From the NCBI GenBank assembly GCA_003605175.1, contig QWDA01000001.1, positions 186,001-250,000 of the forward strand: a DNA stretch of 64,000 bases, given 5' to 3'. Position numbers and translations under genes: made by a program. Of this stretch, positions 17,507 to 24,499 are shown one piece after another. The DNA is from Paracoccaceae bacterium (lineage in GTDB: Bacteria; Pseudomonadota; Alphaproteobacteria; Rhodobacterales; Rhodobacteraceae). How positions within the stretch are numbered: position 1 is the stretch's first letter; each line of letters starts with the position of its first letter. Below the pieces are notes generated by a model. That model made no database searches, was not told the origin of the DNA, and worked only from the letters and a program-made list of their open reading frames with translations.

Positions 17507-18229
17507 TCAGGTGAATTTGTTCCCTCCGTCCTCCCGGTCCGATGCGGCAAGCGCGGCCCAGACCGGCAGGTGGTCGGAGGCGATGCGGGTTTCCGGGGTC
17601 TCGACGACCCCCGCGTCGCGGAGGTCGAGGCGCCTGCAGGTGGCGACCCGGTCGAGCGCGGCGAGGGGGCGGGCAGCGTGGAAGGAGCGGCCGGGCGCGT
17701 GGATCGTGAAGCCGGCCTCGAGGGGTTCGAGGCCACGGTGCCGGGACCATTCGTTGAAATCGCCGAGAATCACCGTGGGCCGTTCGTCGCCATCCGCGAG
17801 CGCCGCACTGAGCACGGAAAGCTGGCGGCGCCGGTGGCGGCGGGCGAGGCCGAGATGGACGGCGGCGACGCGGATCGGGATGCCGTCGCGGTCGAGATCG
17901 GCCAGGAGCGCGCCGCGCGGTTCGAGCCCGGGCAGGTCGAGGCGCCGGACCTTCTCGACGGTGTAGCCGGGGGCGACGAGCAGCGCGTTGCCGTGCCAGC
18001 CGAGCGAGGGGCCGTTCCTCGTGTCGACGGCGCGGAGCCCGGTTTCCGCGGCGATCCTGTCGGGGCAGAGCACCGAGGGGCGTTCGCCAAGCCGCCGGTC
18101 GGCCTCCTGCAAGGCGACGATGTCGACGCCGAGCCCGGCGATCACGCCAAGGATCCGCTCCGGGTCGCGGCGGCGGTCGAGGCCGACGGCTTTGCGGATG
18201 TTCCAGGTGGCAACGCGGTGCGGGGTCAT
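17507..18229 (-). CDS. Endonuclease/exonuclease/phosphatase (EEP) family hydrolase
   Basis: The 240-residue protein shows the metal-dependent EEP fold. RVATWNIRKAVG carries the first Asn, IVALQEADRRL the catalytic Glu, VILGDFNEWS the central Asp-x-Asn pair, and RIASDHLPVWAAL the terminal Asp-His. Members cut nucleic acids, inositol phosphates or sphingolipids; the substrate here is not evident. ATG 18229 (MTPHRVA) is preferred to an ATG seven codons earlier since it sits closer to the core fold. Confidence 0.85.
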   Translation of the reverse strand: MTPHRVATWNIRKAVGLDRRRDPERILGVIAGLGVDIVALQEADRRLGERPSVLCPDRIAAETGLRAVDTRNGPSLGWHGNALLVAPGYTVEKVRRLDLPGLEPRGALLADLDRDGIPIRVAAVHLGLARRHRRRQLSVLSAALADGDERPTVILGDFNEWSRHRGLEPLEAGFTIHAPGRSFHAARPLAALDRVATCRRLDLRDAGVVETPETRIASDHLPVWAALAASDREDGGNKFT

Positions 18230-18357
18230 GGTGCTGACGATATGGGGCAACGGTTCGAAAATGCAAAACGGTGTGCGAAAGGACGCTGTCCGAAGGTCGG
18301 GCTTGGATGGGCGCGCGGTTGCACTATCTTGGAGAGGCAGTCGCGGGAGATCGTCCG

Positions 18358-18660
18358 ATGCCGGACCTGGTGCGCCTCTATATCCGCCATACGCTGATCG
18401 GCTTCGCCGCCGCCCTGGTTTTCGTGGCGCTGCTGTTCTGGTTCGACGTGGCCGGGCTCTGGCATCTCGTGAACGCGACCGAGGGCGGCTGGCTCGCGGC
18501 GTTCCTTCTGGTGATGTTCAACGGGATCGTGTTTTCCGGCGCGCAGTTCGGGATCGCGGTCATGGCGATGGCCGAGCGTTCGGACGGGGGCGATGCCGGG
18601 TTGCGCGGGGGAGACGCGGTGCCGGTGCCGATCCCGGTGCACGACCGCCGCAGGGGCTGA
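18358..18660 (+). CDS. Small integral membrane protein
   Basis: A 100-residue protein starts at ATG 18358 behind a GGGAG ribosome site. It has two predicted membrane helices: LIGFAAALVFVALLFWFDVAG and, after a loop with HLVNATEGGW, LAAFLLVMFNGIVFSGAQFGIAVMAMA. The C-terminal 25 residues are polar with a Pro-Val repeat and a basic end. It resembles a widespread unnamed Rhodobacterales family. No function can be assigned. Confidence 0.75.
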   Translation: MPDLVRLYIRHTLIGFAAALVFVALLFWFDVAGLWHLVNATEGGWLAAFLLVMFNGIVFSGAQFGIAVMAMAERSDGGDAGLRGGDAVPVPIPVHDRRRG

Positions 18661-18704
18661 CCGGGGCAGGGCGTGGCGGGACCACCCGGACCGTCGCGGG
18701 ATTG

Positions 18705-18783
18705 AATTCCCGAGGACCTGTTTACACAGGTGGGCGCCAGGTAACCGAACCAGGGTCCGGACAGAGCCAGCTCCCTCGGAATT
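18705..18783. other. Structured intergenic element (RNA candidate)
   Basis: A long-range stem joins AATTCC(C)GAGG at 18705-18715 to CCTCGGAATT at 18774-18783: ten pairs with one bulged C. Directly inside it is a perfect hairpin, ACCTG TTTACA CAGGT (18716-18731). The remaining enclosed part is purine-rich with repeated CCAGG and CCAG words. No protein frame with sensible composition crosses it. It lies in the 264-base spacer before mmcB; the rest of that spacer holds only the mmcB promoter. Confidence 0.45.
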
Positions 18784-18881
18784 GAGTAAGGCCACCGGAA
18801 TTGGACCGCTACACGAGAGGGGCAGACCGCCACCCGCGAGAGATAGGGCGTGGGCGGGCGGCTTGCAAGCGGGAGGTGCAG

Positions 18882-18913
18882 TTGCGGACTTGTCAGATGT
18901 TCCCTTAATGTTC
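18882..18913 (+). promoter_or_regulatory. LexA (SOS) box and promoter of mmcB
   Basis: GTTC-CCTTAAT-GTTC at 18899-18913 matches the alphaproteobacterial LexA operator GTTC-N7-GTTC exactly. A plausible promoter, TTGCGG (18882-18887) and TTAATG (18906-18911) with an 18-base spacer, overlaps it, so LexA binding would block RNA polymerase. The box ends only 11 bases before the ATG, and no Shine-Dalgarno is seen, which suggests a very short leader. Confidence 0.85.
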
Positions 18914-18924
18914 ACAATTCTCCC

Positions 18925-19377
18925 ATGCCCGACGATTTCACCTCCGAAAGCGCCCGGCCCGGCCAGCTTCTGGCGCGGGGGGTCTGCCGGCATCTCCTCG
19001 CCCATGATTTCGTGAGCGTCGAGGAGCTGGTGCCCGCGCGCGGGCTCCGGGTCGACGTGATGGGGCTGGGGCCGAAGGGCGAGATCTGGATCGTCGAGTG
19101 CAAGTCCTCCCGCGCCGATTTCCTGTCGGACGGGAAATGGCAGGGCTATCTCGAATGGTGCGACCGGTTCTTCTGGGCGGTGGATGCCGAGTTCCCGGTG
19201 GAGCTCCTGCCGGACGAGACCGGGCTGATCCTGGCCGACGCCTACGATGCCGAAATTCTGCGCATGGGGCCGGAAACCCGGCTTGCGCCTGCCCGCCGCA
19301 AGGTCATGGTACAGAAATTCGCGCGTCACGCCGCTTTGCGCTGGCACGCGACGCGCGATCCGGGTGGGATGCGCTGA
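18925..19377 (+). CDS. mmcB: MmcB-family DNA repair protein
   Basis: The 150-residue protein has the putative nuclease fold of MmcB: DVMGLGPKGEIWIVECKSSRAD carries the acidic residues and E-x-K typical of PD-(D/E)XK-like enzymes (only motif E-C-K is needed here), and KWQGYLEWCDRFFWAV follows. In Caulobacter, mmcB is SOS-induced and contributes to mitomycin C resistance, which agrees with the exact LexA box upstream. The start at ATG 18925 is dictated by that box. The biochemical activity is inferred, not shown. Confidence 0.9.
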   Translation: MPDDFTSESARPGQLLARGVCRHLLAHDFVSVEELVPARGLRVDVMGLGPKGEIWIVECKSSRADFLSDGKWQGYLEWCDRFFWAVDAEFPVELLPDETGLILADAYDAEILRMGPETRLAPARRKVMVQKFARHAALRWHATRDPGGMR

Positions 19378-19397
19378 GGCGGACGGGGAGCGGCTTC

Positions 19398-19799
19398 TTG
19401 TTGGACGGATTGGAAATCGGCGCCGAGGGCGTGGCGGAGATGATGGTGGGCTCGAACGACACGGCGTTGCGCGTCGGCTCGGGCAAGAGCCCTGTTCTGG
19501 CGACGCCGGTGATGGTGAGCCTGATGGAAGAGGCGGCGCTGGCGGCCGTCGAGGCGGCTTTGCCCGAGGGCATGCAGTCGCTCGGCACGCGGCTCGACAT
19601 CTCGCATATCGCGGCGACCCCGGTGGGGATGAAGGTGCGCGCGGTTGCGCGGCTCGTCGAGATCAGCAAGCGGCGGCTGGTCTTCGCGGTGCGCGCGGAG
19701 GACGAGAAGGAGCTGATCGGCGAGGGCACGCACGAACGGATCGCCGTGTCGGTCGCGGGGTTTGTGGAGCGGGTGCAGGCGAAGGCGGTGAAGGGCTGA
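19398..19799 (+). CDS. Hotdog-fold thioesterase (FlK-like)
   Basis: The protein of about 133 residues has a single hotdog fold related to fluoroacetyl-CoA thioesterase. TPVMVSLMEEAALAAVEAAL is the long central helix with the catalytic Glu region, SLGTRLDISHIAATPVGMKV the following strands, and EGTHERIAVS the C-terminal motif. It likely hydrolyses an acyl-CoA; the native substrate is unknown. TTG 19398 is chosen because GGGGAG stands seven bases upstream; ATG codons 16-17 triplets downstream are the alternative. Confidence 0.75.
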   Translation: MLDGLEIGAEGVAEMMVGSNDTALRVGSGKSPVLATPVMVSLMEEAALAAVEAALPEGMQSLGTRLDISHIAATPVGMKVRAVARLVEISKRRLVFAVRAEDEKELIGEGTHERIAVSVAGFVERVQAKAVKG

Positions 19800-19807
19800 G
19801 ACTTTGG

Positions 19808-20353
19808 CTAGGTCTCGTAGTAGTACCGGATGAGCGCGCCAAGTTCGTTGTTCTCGCCCAGAAGCATGGTTTTGAGCGTGGCGTCGTCGGCTGCGGTATC
19901 TGTGGCTAGTTTCTTCCCCGAGGTGCACTTGTCCCAAGCGCCACTTGATTTTGGGGTCGCGGAGACGTCCGGATCGTAGACGACGCAGAATTCCCTGCCC
20001 TTGCTGTCCCTTCCGGTGGCGATGATAAGAACGTAGTGAAAGCCTTTGAATTTGGAGGTTGCTCCCGCGAAGAAGCCGTCCGCTTTCACCGCGACGATCT
20101 TGGGCTTGAAAGACTTCGCATCGAGCGCTGATCGAGCCCGGGACATGACAGGCCCCTCGGTGAAATTGAGAAGCGTGACCAACACGCCCCACTTGTTCTT
20201 GAGATATTCGGTGGCCCGGTAGAAGCAGTCCGCCGTGTGCCACTGTACGACGTCATTGAGCGTCAGATCGCCGCTCTTCTTGCACCACGCATCGAGCTTT
20301 TCCCTTACGGGTTTCACGTCAAAGCCGTCTGGCGCGTCTGTGATGAGGCACAT
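19808..20353 (-). CDS. Unrecognised protein, possible papain-like cysteine peptidase
   Basis: The 181-residue protein is not recognised. It has Cys43 in TADCFYRATEYL, His106 in KGFHYVLIIATGRD, and Asp127/Asp129 in CVVYDPDVSA. The order and spacing resemble papain-like or C39/C70 cysteine peptidases, where Cys heads a helix and His and Asp lie on adjacent strands. No signal peptide is seen. Base composition is visibly lower in GC than the neighbours, which suggests acquisition. A stop codon lies in frame four codons before the ATG, so the start is firm unless the gene is 5'-truncated. Confidence 0.6.
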   Translation of the reverse strand: MCLITDAPDGFDVKPVREKLDAWCKKSGDLTLNDVVQWHTADCFYRATEYLKNKWGVLVTLLNFTEGPVMSRARSALDAKSFKPKIVAVKADGFFAGATSKFKGFHYVLIIATGRDSKGREFCVVYDPDVSATPKSSGAWDKCTSGKKLATDTAADDATLKTMLLGENNELGALIRYYYET

Positions 20354-20430
20354 GGCCCGGAGCCCTCAATGAATGCAGGAAGCCTAGGCTTCGGACCCGT
20401 CGAAGACAATCGTCTGAAGTGTGTGTCGCG

Positions 20431-21348
20431 TCAGTATTTCGCCGGAACGTAGAGTTCCTTCGGTAGCACCGCGCGTTCGTATTCGGAATTGTAGACCCGG
20501 TCGGGCAGGTCGACGGGGTCGTGCGGGACGGGTTCGTAGAGGATCTGCGTCAGGAGATGGTCGATGCAGTTCAGCCGGGCGCGTTTCTTGTCGTTGGCCC
20601 GGACGATGTACCAGGGCGCCTCGGGGATGTTGGTGCGGGCCAGCATGTCTTCCTTGGCCTTGGTGTATTGCTCCCAGCGGACGCGGGATTGCAGGTCCAT
20701 CGGCGAGAGCTTCCACTGCTTCAGCGGGTCGTGGATGCGCATCAGGAAGCGCATCTGCTGTTCCTCGTCGGTGATCGAGAACCAGTACTTGATGAGCCTT
20801 ATGCCGGAGCGGATCAGCATGCGTTCGAATTCCGGGACGTCGTGGAAGAACTCCTGCACCTGGTCGGGCGAGGCGAAGCCCATCACGCGCTCGACCCCGG
20901 CGCGGTTGTACCAGGAGCGGTCGAACAGCACGATCTCGCCGCCCGCGGGCAGATGCGGGACGTAGCGCTGGAAATACCATTGCGTCTTCTCGCGGTCGGA
21001 GGGCGCGGGGAGCGCCACGACGCGGCAGATCCGGGGGTTGAGACGCTGGGCAATGCGCTTGATGACGCCGCCCTTGCCGGCGCTGTCGCGGCCCTCGAAG
21101 ATCACCACCACCTTTTCCTTGTGGTGCTCGACCCAGTCCTGCAGCCGGATCAGCTCGGCCTGGAGGCGCAGGAGCTCGGTGAAATAGGTGCGCCGGTCGA
21201 TCTGGTCGGGATGGGCCTCGCGGAACATCCGGCGAAGTTCGAGGGTGAGGGCGGGTTCGGAGAGCTCGAGCTCGTAATCCTCGTCGAGCGTGTCGGCCAG
21301 TTCCGCCTTGAGCCAGTCGGCACCGTTGCCGTAGCCGTCGTCCGCCAT
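20431..21348 (-). CDS. ppk2: Polyphosphate kinase 2
   Basis: PPK2 transfers phosphate between polyphosphate and nucleotides, mostly making NTPs or NDPs from polyphosphate. The 305-residue protein has the Walker A motif GRDSAGKG at about residues 86-93, the lid-type loop IVLFDRSWYNRAGVE, and the Walker B-like region around FWFSITDEEQ (KYWFSITDEEQQ). The length and single domain place it with class I PPK2. It is monocistronic and divergent from nothing close; the small gene at 21438 precedes it on the same strand. Confidence 0.95.
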   Translation of the reverse strand: MADDGYGNGADWLKAELADTLDEDYELELSEPALTLELRRMFREAHPDQIDRRTYFTELLRLQAELIRLQDWVEHHKEKVVVIFEGRDSAGKGGVIKRIAQRLNPRICRVVALPAPSDREKTQWYFQRYVPHLPAGGEIVLFDRSWYNRAGVERVMGFASPDQVQEFFHDVPEFERMLIRSGIRLIKYWFSITDEEQQMRFLMRIHDPLKQWKLSPMDLQSRVRWEQYTKAKEDMLARTNIPEAPWYIVRANDKKRARLNCIDHLLTQILYEPVPHDPVDLPDRVYNSEYERAVLPKELYVPAKY

Positions 21349-21437
21349 GGTCTCTCCCGTGATGCGTCCCGCGCGGAGACTGCGCGTCTTCTGTGACAGT
21401 TTCCTGTCAGGCCGGGCGAATTGGCAAGGGGTGTCGC

Positions 21438-21638
21438 TCAGCGACGGGATTTCTGGGCCATGGCGCGGGCGCGGGCGGCGGCGGCGCGGATCTCCTCGGC
21501 GATTTCCTCGGCCTCGTCGGGGTCGAAATCCATCGGCACCTCAAAGCCGTCGCCGACGACGAACAGCCGGACCATGCCCGACGTGGTCGGGCCGATCTGC
21601 AGGTTCGCCTCGATGTCGCGTTCGGTGTCGATGCTCAT
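21438..21638 (-). CDS. Small conserved Rhodobacterales protein (DUF6324-like)
   Basis: The 66-residue acidic protein starts MSIDTERDIEANLQIGPTT and has a compact strand-rich middle (GMVRLFVVGDGFEVPMDF). It ends with a helix of Ala, Glu and Arg (DPDEAEEIAEEIRAAAARAR). I recall this pattern as a conserved family of unknown function in this order, DUF6324, but the family number should be checked. It lies 89 bases upstream of ppk2 on the same strand. Confidence 0.7.
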   Translation of the reverse strand: MSIDTERDIEANLQIGPTTSGMVRLFVVGDGFEVPMDFDPDEAEEIAEEIRAAAARARAMAQKSRR

Positions 21639-21710
21639 GGCCGGCTCCAGGGATCAGGCGAGACGGGGTAGCGCCTTGCCGGTCGCCATGCAAGGGGGCA
21701 GGGTGGCGCG

Positions 21711-22196
21711 ATGGACGCGGTGGTGCTGCGCATGTTCGGGCCGGAGGACGCGGATTGGCTGGTGGCGCGGCACGCGGCGCTCTACGCGCGCGACGAGGGG
21801 TTCGACGAAGGCTTCGGGGTGCTGGTGGGCGAGGTCGTGGCGGCGTTCCTGGCCGGGCACGATGCGTCCTGCGAGCGGGGTTTCGTCGCCGGGCGGGGCG
21901 GCCGGCGGCTCGGGTCGATCTTCTGCGTGCGTGGTGATGCCCCGGGGGTAGCGAAGCTGCGGCTCTTCTTCCTGGAGCCGGAGGCGCGGGGGCAGGGGCT
22001 CGGGCAGCGCCTGCTCGACACCTGCCTCGGCTTCGCCCGGGGCGCGGGATACGGCCGGATCCGGCTCCGGACCCATGAGAGCCACCGCGCGGCCTGCGCG
22101 CTTTACGCGAAGAACGGCTTCGCGATGACCGGGGCGCGGCCGGTGCGGTCGTTCGGGGTCGATCTCGTCGAGCAGAGCTGGGAGCGGGCGCTGTGA
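21711..22196 (+). CDS. GNAT-family N-acetyltransferase
   Basis: The 161-residue protein has the GNAT acetyl-CoA loop LEPEARGQGLGQRLLDTC (R/Q-x-x-G-x-G/A) and the C-terminal helix SHRAACALYAKNGFAMTGA. The first half (LRMFGPEDADWLVARHAAL and GFVAGRGGRRLGSIFCVRG) is like the single-domain acetyltransferase often fused to MarR regulators. Here it is free-standing with no regulator attached. The substrate is unknown. The stop lies 17 bases from the convergent gene's end. Confidence 0.85.
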   Translation: MDAVVLRMFGPEDADWLVARHAALYARDEGFDEGFGVLVGEVVAAFLAGHDASCERGFVAGRGGRRLGSIFCVRGDAPGVAKLRLFFLEPEARGQGLGQRLLDTCLGFARGAGYGRIRLRTHESHRAACALYAKNGFAMTGARPVRSFGVDLVEQSWERAL

Positions 22197-22212
22197 ACGC
22201 CTGCTCCGGCAC

Positions 22213-22989
22213 TCAGCGGGTCATCATGTAGAGGATCGCCTGGTCGCGCTGGCGCCCCTTGAGGGTGAGCGCGGCGGCCGAGAAGATCTTGCCGAAGCTG
22301 CAGGTATAGCGCTCCGAATTGCGCGGGCTGGCCCAGGCTTCGTAGAGATCGTCGGCGTTCTTCTGGCGGCCGATCATCTGGTCGACGACGGGGAAGATCG
22401 ATTCCTCGACCGAGCGGACCTCGGCGGCGCTCAGCGTCTGCACGCGGCCCTTGCCGTTGAGGCCGCGGCGCATCGCCGAGCGGGTGGCGGCGTAATAGGC
22501 CGCGAGCGTCTTCGGCGGAAGCTGGATCATGAAGGAATCGTGGAGCTTCTGCGCGCGGTCGGGCGACAGCCGATGCGAGAACATGCGGTTGCAATCCTTC
22601 ATCCGGAGCGCGCGGAGGAACCCGGTATCGACCTGGAACAGGAGCGCGCGCTCCTGCGAGGAGAGCCGCGGGATGCCGGAATCGTAGGCGTCGCCGAGCA
22701 TCGTATCGAGGCTCAGCATCAGCTTGGTGTTCACCTTGTAGTGGTTGGACTTCAGGATCGTGGCAATGCGGCGCTCCAGCCCGCCGATGATCTCGCGGTC
22801 GGAAAACAGCTGGCGGGTGTGGTCGACCATCACGTCGAAACGTTCGCCGGTGTAGCCGCGCTTGCGCAGGTCCTGGCGATAGGCCGGGTCGAGATGCAGC
22901 GAGCGGAGGAAATCCACGGTGCTGGGCTGCTGTTCCGCAAAGACCGGCGTGCAGAGCAGCGCGAAAAGAAGTGCGAGGGCGCGAAGCAC
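22213..22989 (-). CDS. Exported protein of unknown function
   Basis: The 258-residue protein has a clear signal peptide (MLRALALLFALLCTPVFA) and an otherwise soluble, helix-rich mature part. Only two cysteines remain in the mature chain, in MKDCNRMF and YTCSFGKIF, and they could form a disulfide in the periplasm. Other marked segments are HYKVNTKLMLSLDTMLGDA and YYAATRSAMRRGLNGKGR. I do not recognise a family. It ends 17 bases from the convergent acetyltransferase gene. Confidence 0.75.
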   Translation of the reverse strand: MLRALALLFALLCTPVFAEQQPSTVDFLRSLHLDPAYRQDLRKRGYTGERFDVMVDHTRQLFSDREIIGGLERRIATILKSNHYKVNTKLMLSLDTMLGDAYDSGIPRLSSQERALLFQVDTGFLRALRMKDCNRMFSHRLSPDRAQKLHDSFMIQLPPKTLAAYYAATRSAMRRGLNGKGRVQTLSAAEVRSVEESIFPVVDQMIGRQKNADDLYEAWASPRNSERYTCSFGKIFSAAALTLKGRQRDQAILYMMTR

Positions 22990-23163
22990 GGGACAGGTCC
23001 TTTCTCAACTTTCGGCTGTCCACCAGGCTATGACGGGCGAGTGTGCCCTGAAAGTGGCAATAACGGTACCTGATGATGCCGCCTGCCGCGGCGTGGCCGT
23101 GGCGCGACAGGCGCGAAGCGGCCTTGCAATCGTCCGGCCGGGGAGCTAAATCGCGGCCTCAGT

Positions 23164-23240
23164 GCCGCCTTAGCTCAGTTGGTTAGAGCGCTGGATTGTG
23201 GATCCAGAGGTCCCCTGTTCAAGCCAGGGAGGCGGTACCA
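23164..23240 (+). tRNA. tRNA-His (GTG)
   Basis: The 77-base cloverleaf has acceptor GCCGCCT / AGGCGGT, an anticodon arm CTGGAT-TGTGG-ATCCAG with anticodon GTG, T-arm CCCTG / CAGGG, and an encoded CCA. The base before position 1 is T, so no G-1 is encoded, and the discriminator is A. This departs from most bacterial tRNA-His, but it is the known alphaproteobacterial form, matched by an altered HisRS. Confidence 0.97.
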
Positions 23241-23302
23241 TCTCCTGAATTCCGGTCCCGCGGGGCCTTTACGCACGGCGCGGGCGCGGTCACTCTCGGC
23301 CC

Positions 23303-24055
23303 ATGCGGATCGCGGTCATTTCCGATATTCACGGCAATTCCGCCGCGCTCGATGCGGTTCTGGGCGATATCCGGCGGCGCGGGATCGCGCTTGTGGTCAA
23401 TCTCGGCGACGCGCTGAGCGGGCCGCTCGACCCGGCGGGCACCGCCGAGCGGCTGATGGCGGCGGACTTCCCGACGATCGCGGGCAATCACGACCGCTGG
23501 CTGTTCGATCCGCCCGAGGGGCGGCTGCCGCTCTGGGAGGAATGGACGCTGCCGCTCCTCGTGCCGGCGCATCTCGACTGGGTTCGTGCACTGCCCGGGC
23601 GGCTCGTGGTGGAGGGAGTGCTGCTCTGCCACGGCACCCCGGCGAGCGATTGCGAGAACTGGCTGCACCGGCGCGACGCGGCGGGCGGGCTCCGGGAATC
23701 CTATTTCTGGGAGGTGGCGCCGCCGGCCGAGGGCGAGGATTTCCCGGTGATCCTCTCGGGCCATACGCATATGCCGCGGGTCGTGCGGCTGCCCGACGGG
23801 CGTCTCCTGGTCAATCCCGGCGCGGTGGGCTGCCCGGCCTATCTCGACGACCGCTGGGAGCCGCCCTTCGTGGCCGAGGCGGGCGCGCCCGACGCGCGTT
23901 ACGCGGTGCTGGAACGGGTCGGCACCGCCTGGCAGGCGAGCCTCCACGCGGTGCCCTACGATCCGGACGCGATGATCGCGCGGGCCGAGGCGCTGGGCGC
24001 GGAGGGCTGGCGCGCGGCGCTGGCCGATGGCTGGATGCGGCCGGGGCCCGATTGA
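23303..24055 (+). CDS. Metallophosphoesterase (YfcE/calcineurin-like)
   Basis: The 250-residue protein has all five metallophosphoesterase blocks: AVISDIHGNSAAL (D-x-H), VVNLGDALSG (G-D), IAGNHDRWLF (G-N-H-D), LLCHGTP, and LSGHTHMPRV (G-H-T-H). It is therefore a dinuclear-metal phosphodiesterase, probably on small nucleotides or phosphate esters. The first block follows the start by five residues, which confirms ATG 23303. It follows tRNA-His by 62 bases. Confidence 0.9.
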   Translation: MRIAVISDIHGNSAALDAVLGDIRRRGIALVVNLGDALSGPLDPAGTAERLMAADFPTIAGNHDRWLFDPPEGRLPLWEEWTLPLLVPAHLDWVRALPGRLVVEGVLLCHGTPASDCENWLHRRDAAGGLRESYFWEVAPPAEGEDFPVILSGHTHMPRVVRLPDGRLLVNPGAVGCPAYLDDRWEPPFVAEAGAPDARYAVLERVGTAWQASLHAVPYDPDAMIARAEALGAEGWRAALADGWMRPGPD

Positions 24056-24098
24056 GACCCTGTGGCTCGTTCCGGCCCTTCTTTGGGTCCGGAAATCC

Positions 24099-24180
24099 TG
24101 GGGGTGAGCGCCCCCCCGGGGGCGCGAGGGGGCAAAGCCCCCTGACCCCCAAGAGATGGTGTGCGCCGAAGGCGCTCATC
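24099..24180 (+). repeat. Intergenic inverted-repeat element, related copy
   Basis: The spacer after the metallophosphoesterase gene has the core GGGGGC AAA GCCCCC preceded by GGGGGCGCGA, as in the elements at 14783 and 47890. The tail differs: GTGTGCGCCGAAGGCGC forms a second small dyad. It therefore belongs to the same general class but is a more diverged copy than the other two. Confidence 0.6.
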
Positions 24181-24190
24181 TTGACAGCTC

Positions 24191-24499
24191 TCAGGGTGCC
24201 GGGAGGATCGCGATCTCCTGGCGGAGCGTGGTGCCGCGGCGGTCGTAGATCAGGATGCGGTCGTCCCCGGTGACCACGGCGATCCAGTCGGGGCCATGCG
24301 TGAAGGCCGTGGCGGCAGTGCCGGCGGGCAGGGCGATCGCCGGGGGAAGCTCCATGTCCGGGCGCTGGAGGCGGATGACAAGCAGCGCGACGATGGCTAG
24401 AACCCCGAGGATCATCGTGGCGGTGAGCACCGTCACCAGAATCTTCAGGAAGCGCAGCGTGCGCGCGTCCCGATCGGAAATGGGGGCTTCCTCGGTCAT
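24191..24499 (-). CDS. Small membrane protein (DUF6476-like)
   Basis: The 102-residue protein has a cytoplasmic N terminus, one membrane helix (ILVTVLTATMILGVLAIVALLVI) and a periplasmic tail with TGDDRILIYDRRGTTLRQEI, which looks like a single beta-propeller blade. I recall it as a conserved neighbour of rluD in Rhodobacterales (DUF6476), with no known function. Its ATG overlaps the rluD ATG on the other strand (the CATG at 24497-24500). Confidence 0.75.
   Translation of the reverse strand: MTEEAPISDRDARTLRFLKILVTVLTATMILGVLAIVALLVIRLQRPDMELPPAIALPAGTAATAFTHGPDWIAVVTGDDRILIYDRRGTTLRQEIAILPAP

Noticed and set aside
18716-18770. Resemblance of CTGTTTAC and CAGGGTCCGGA to SRP (4.5S) RNA
   Set aside because: The invariant GGAAG...AGCAGC core of domain IV is absent. 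I keep the region only as an unassigned structured element.
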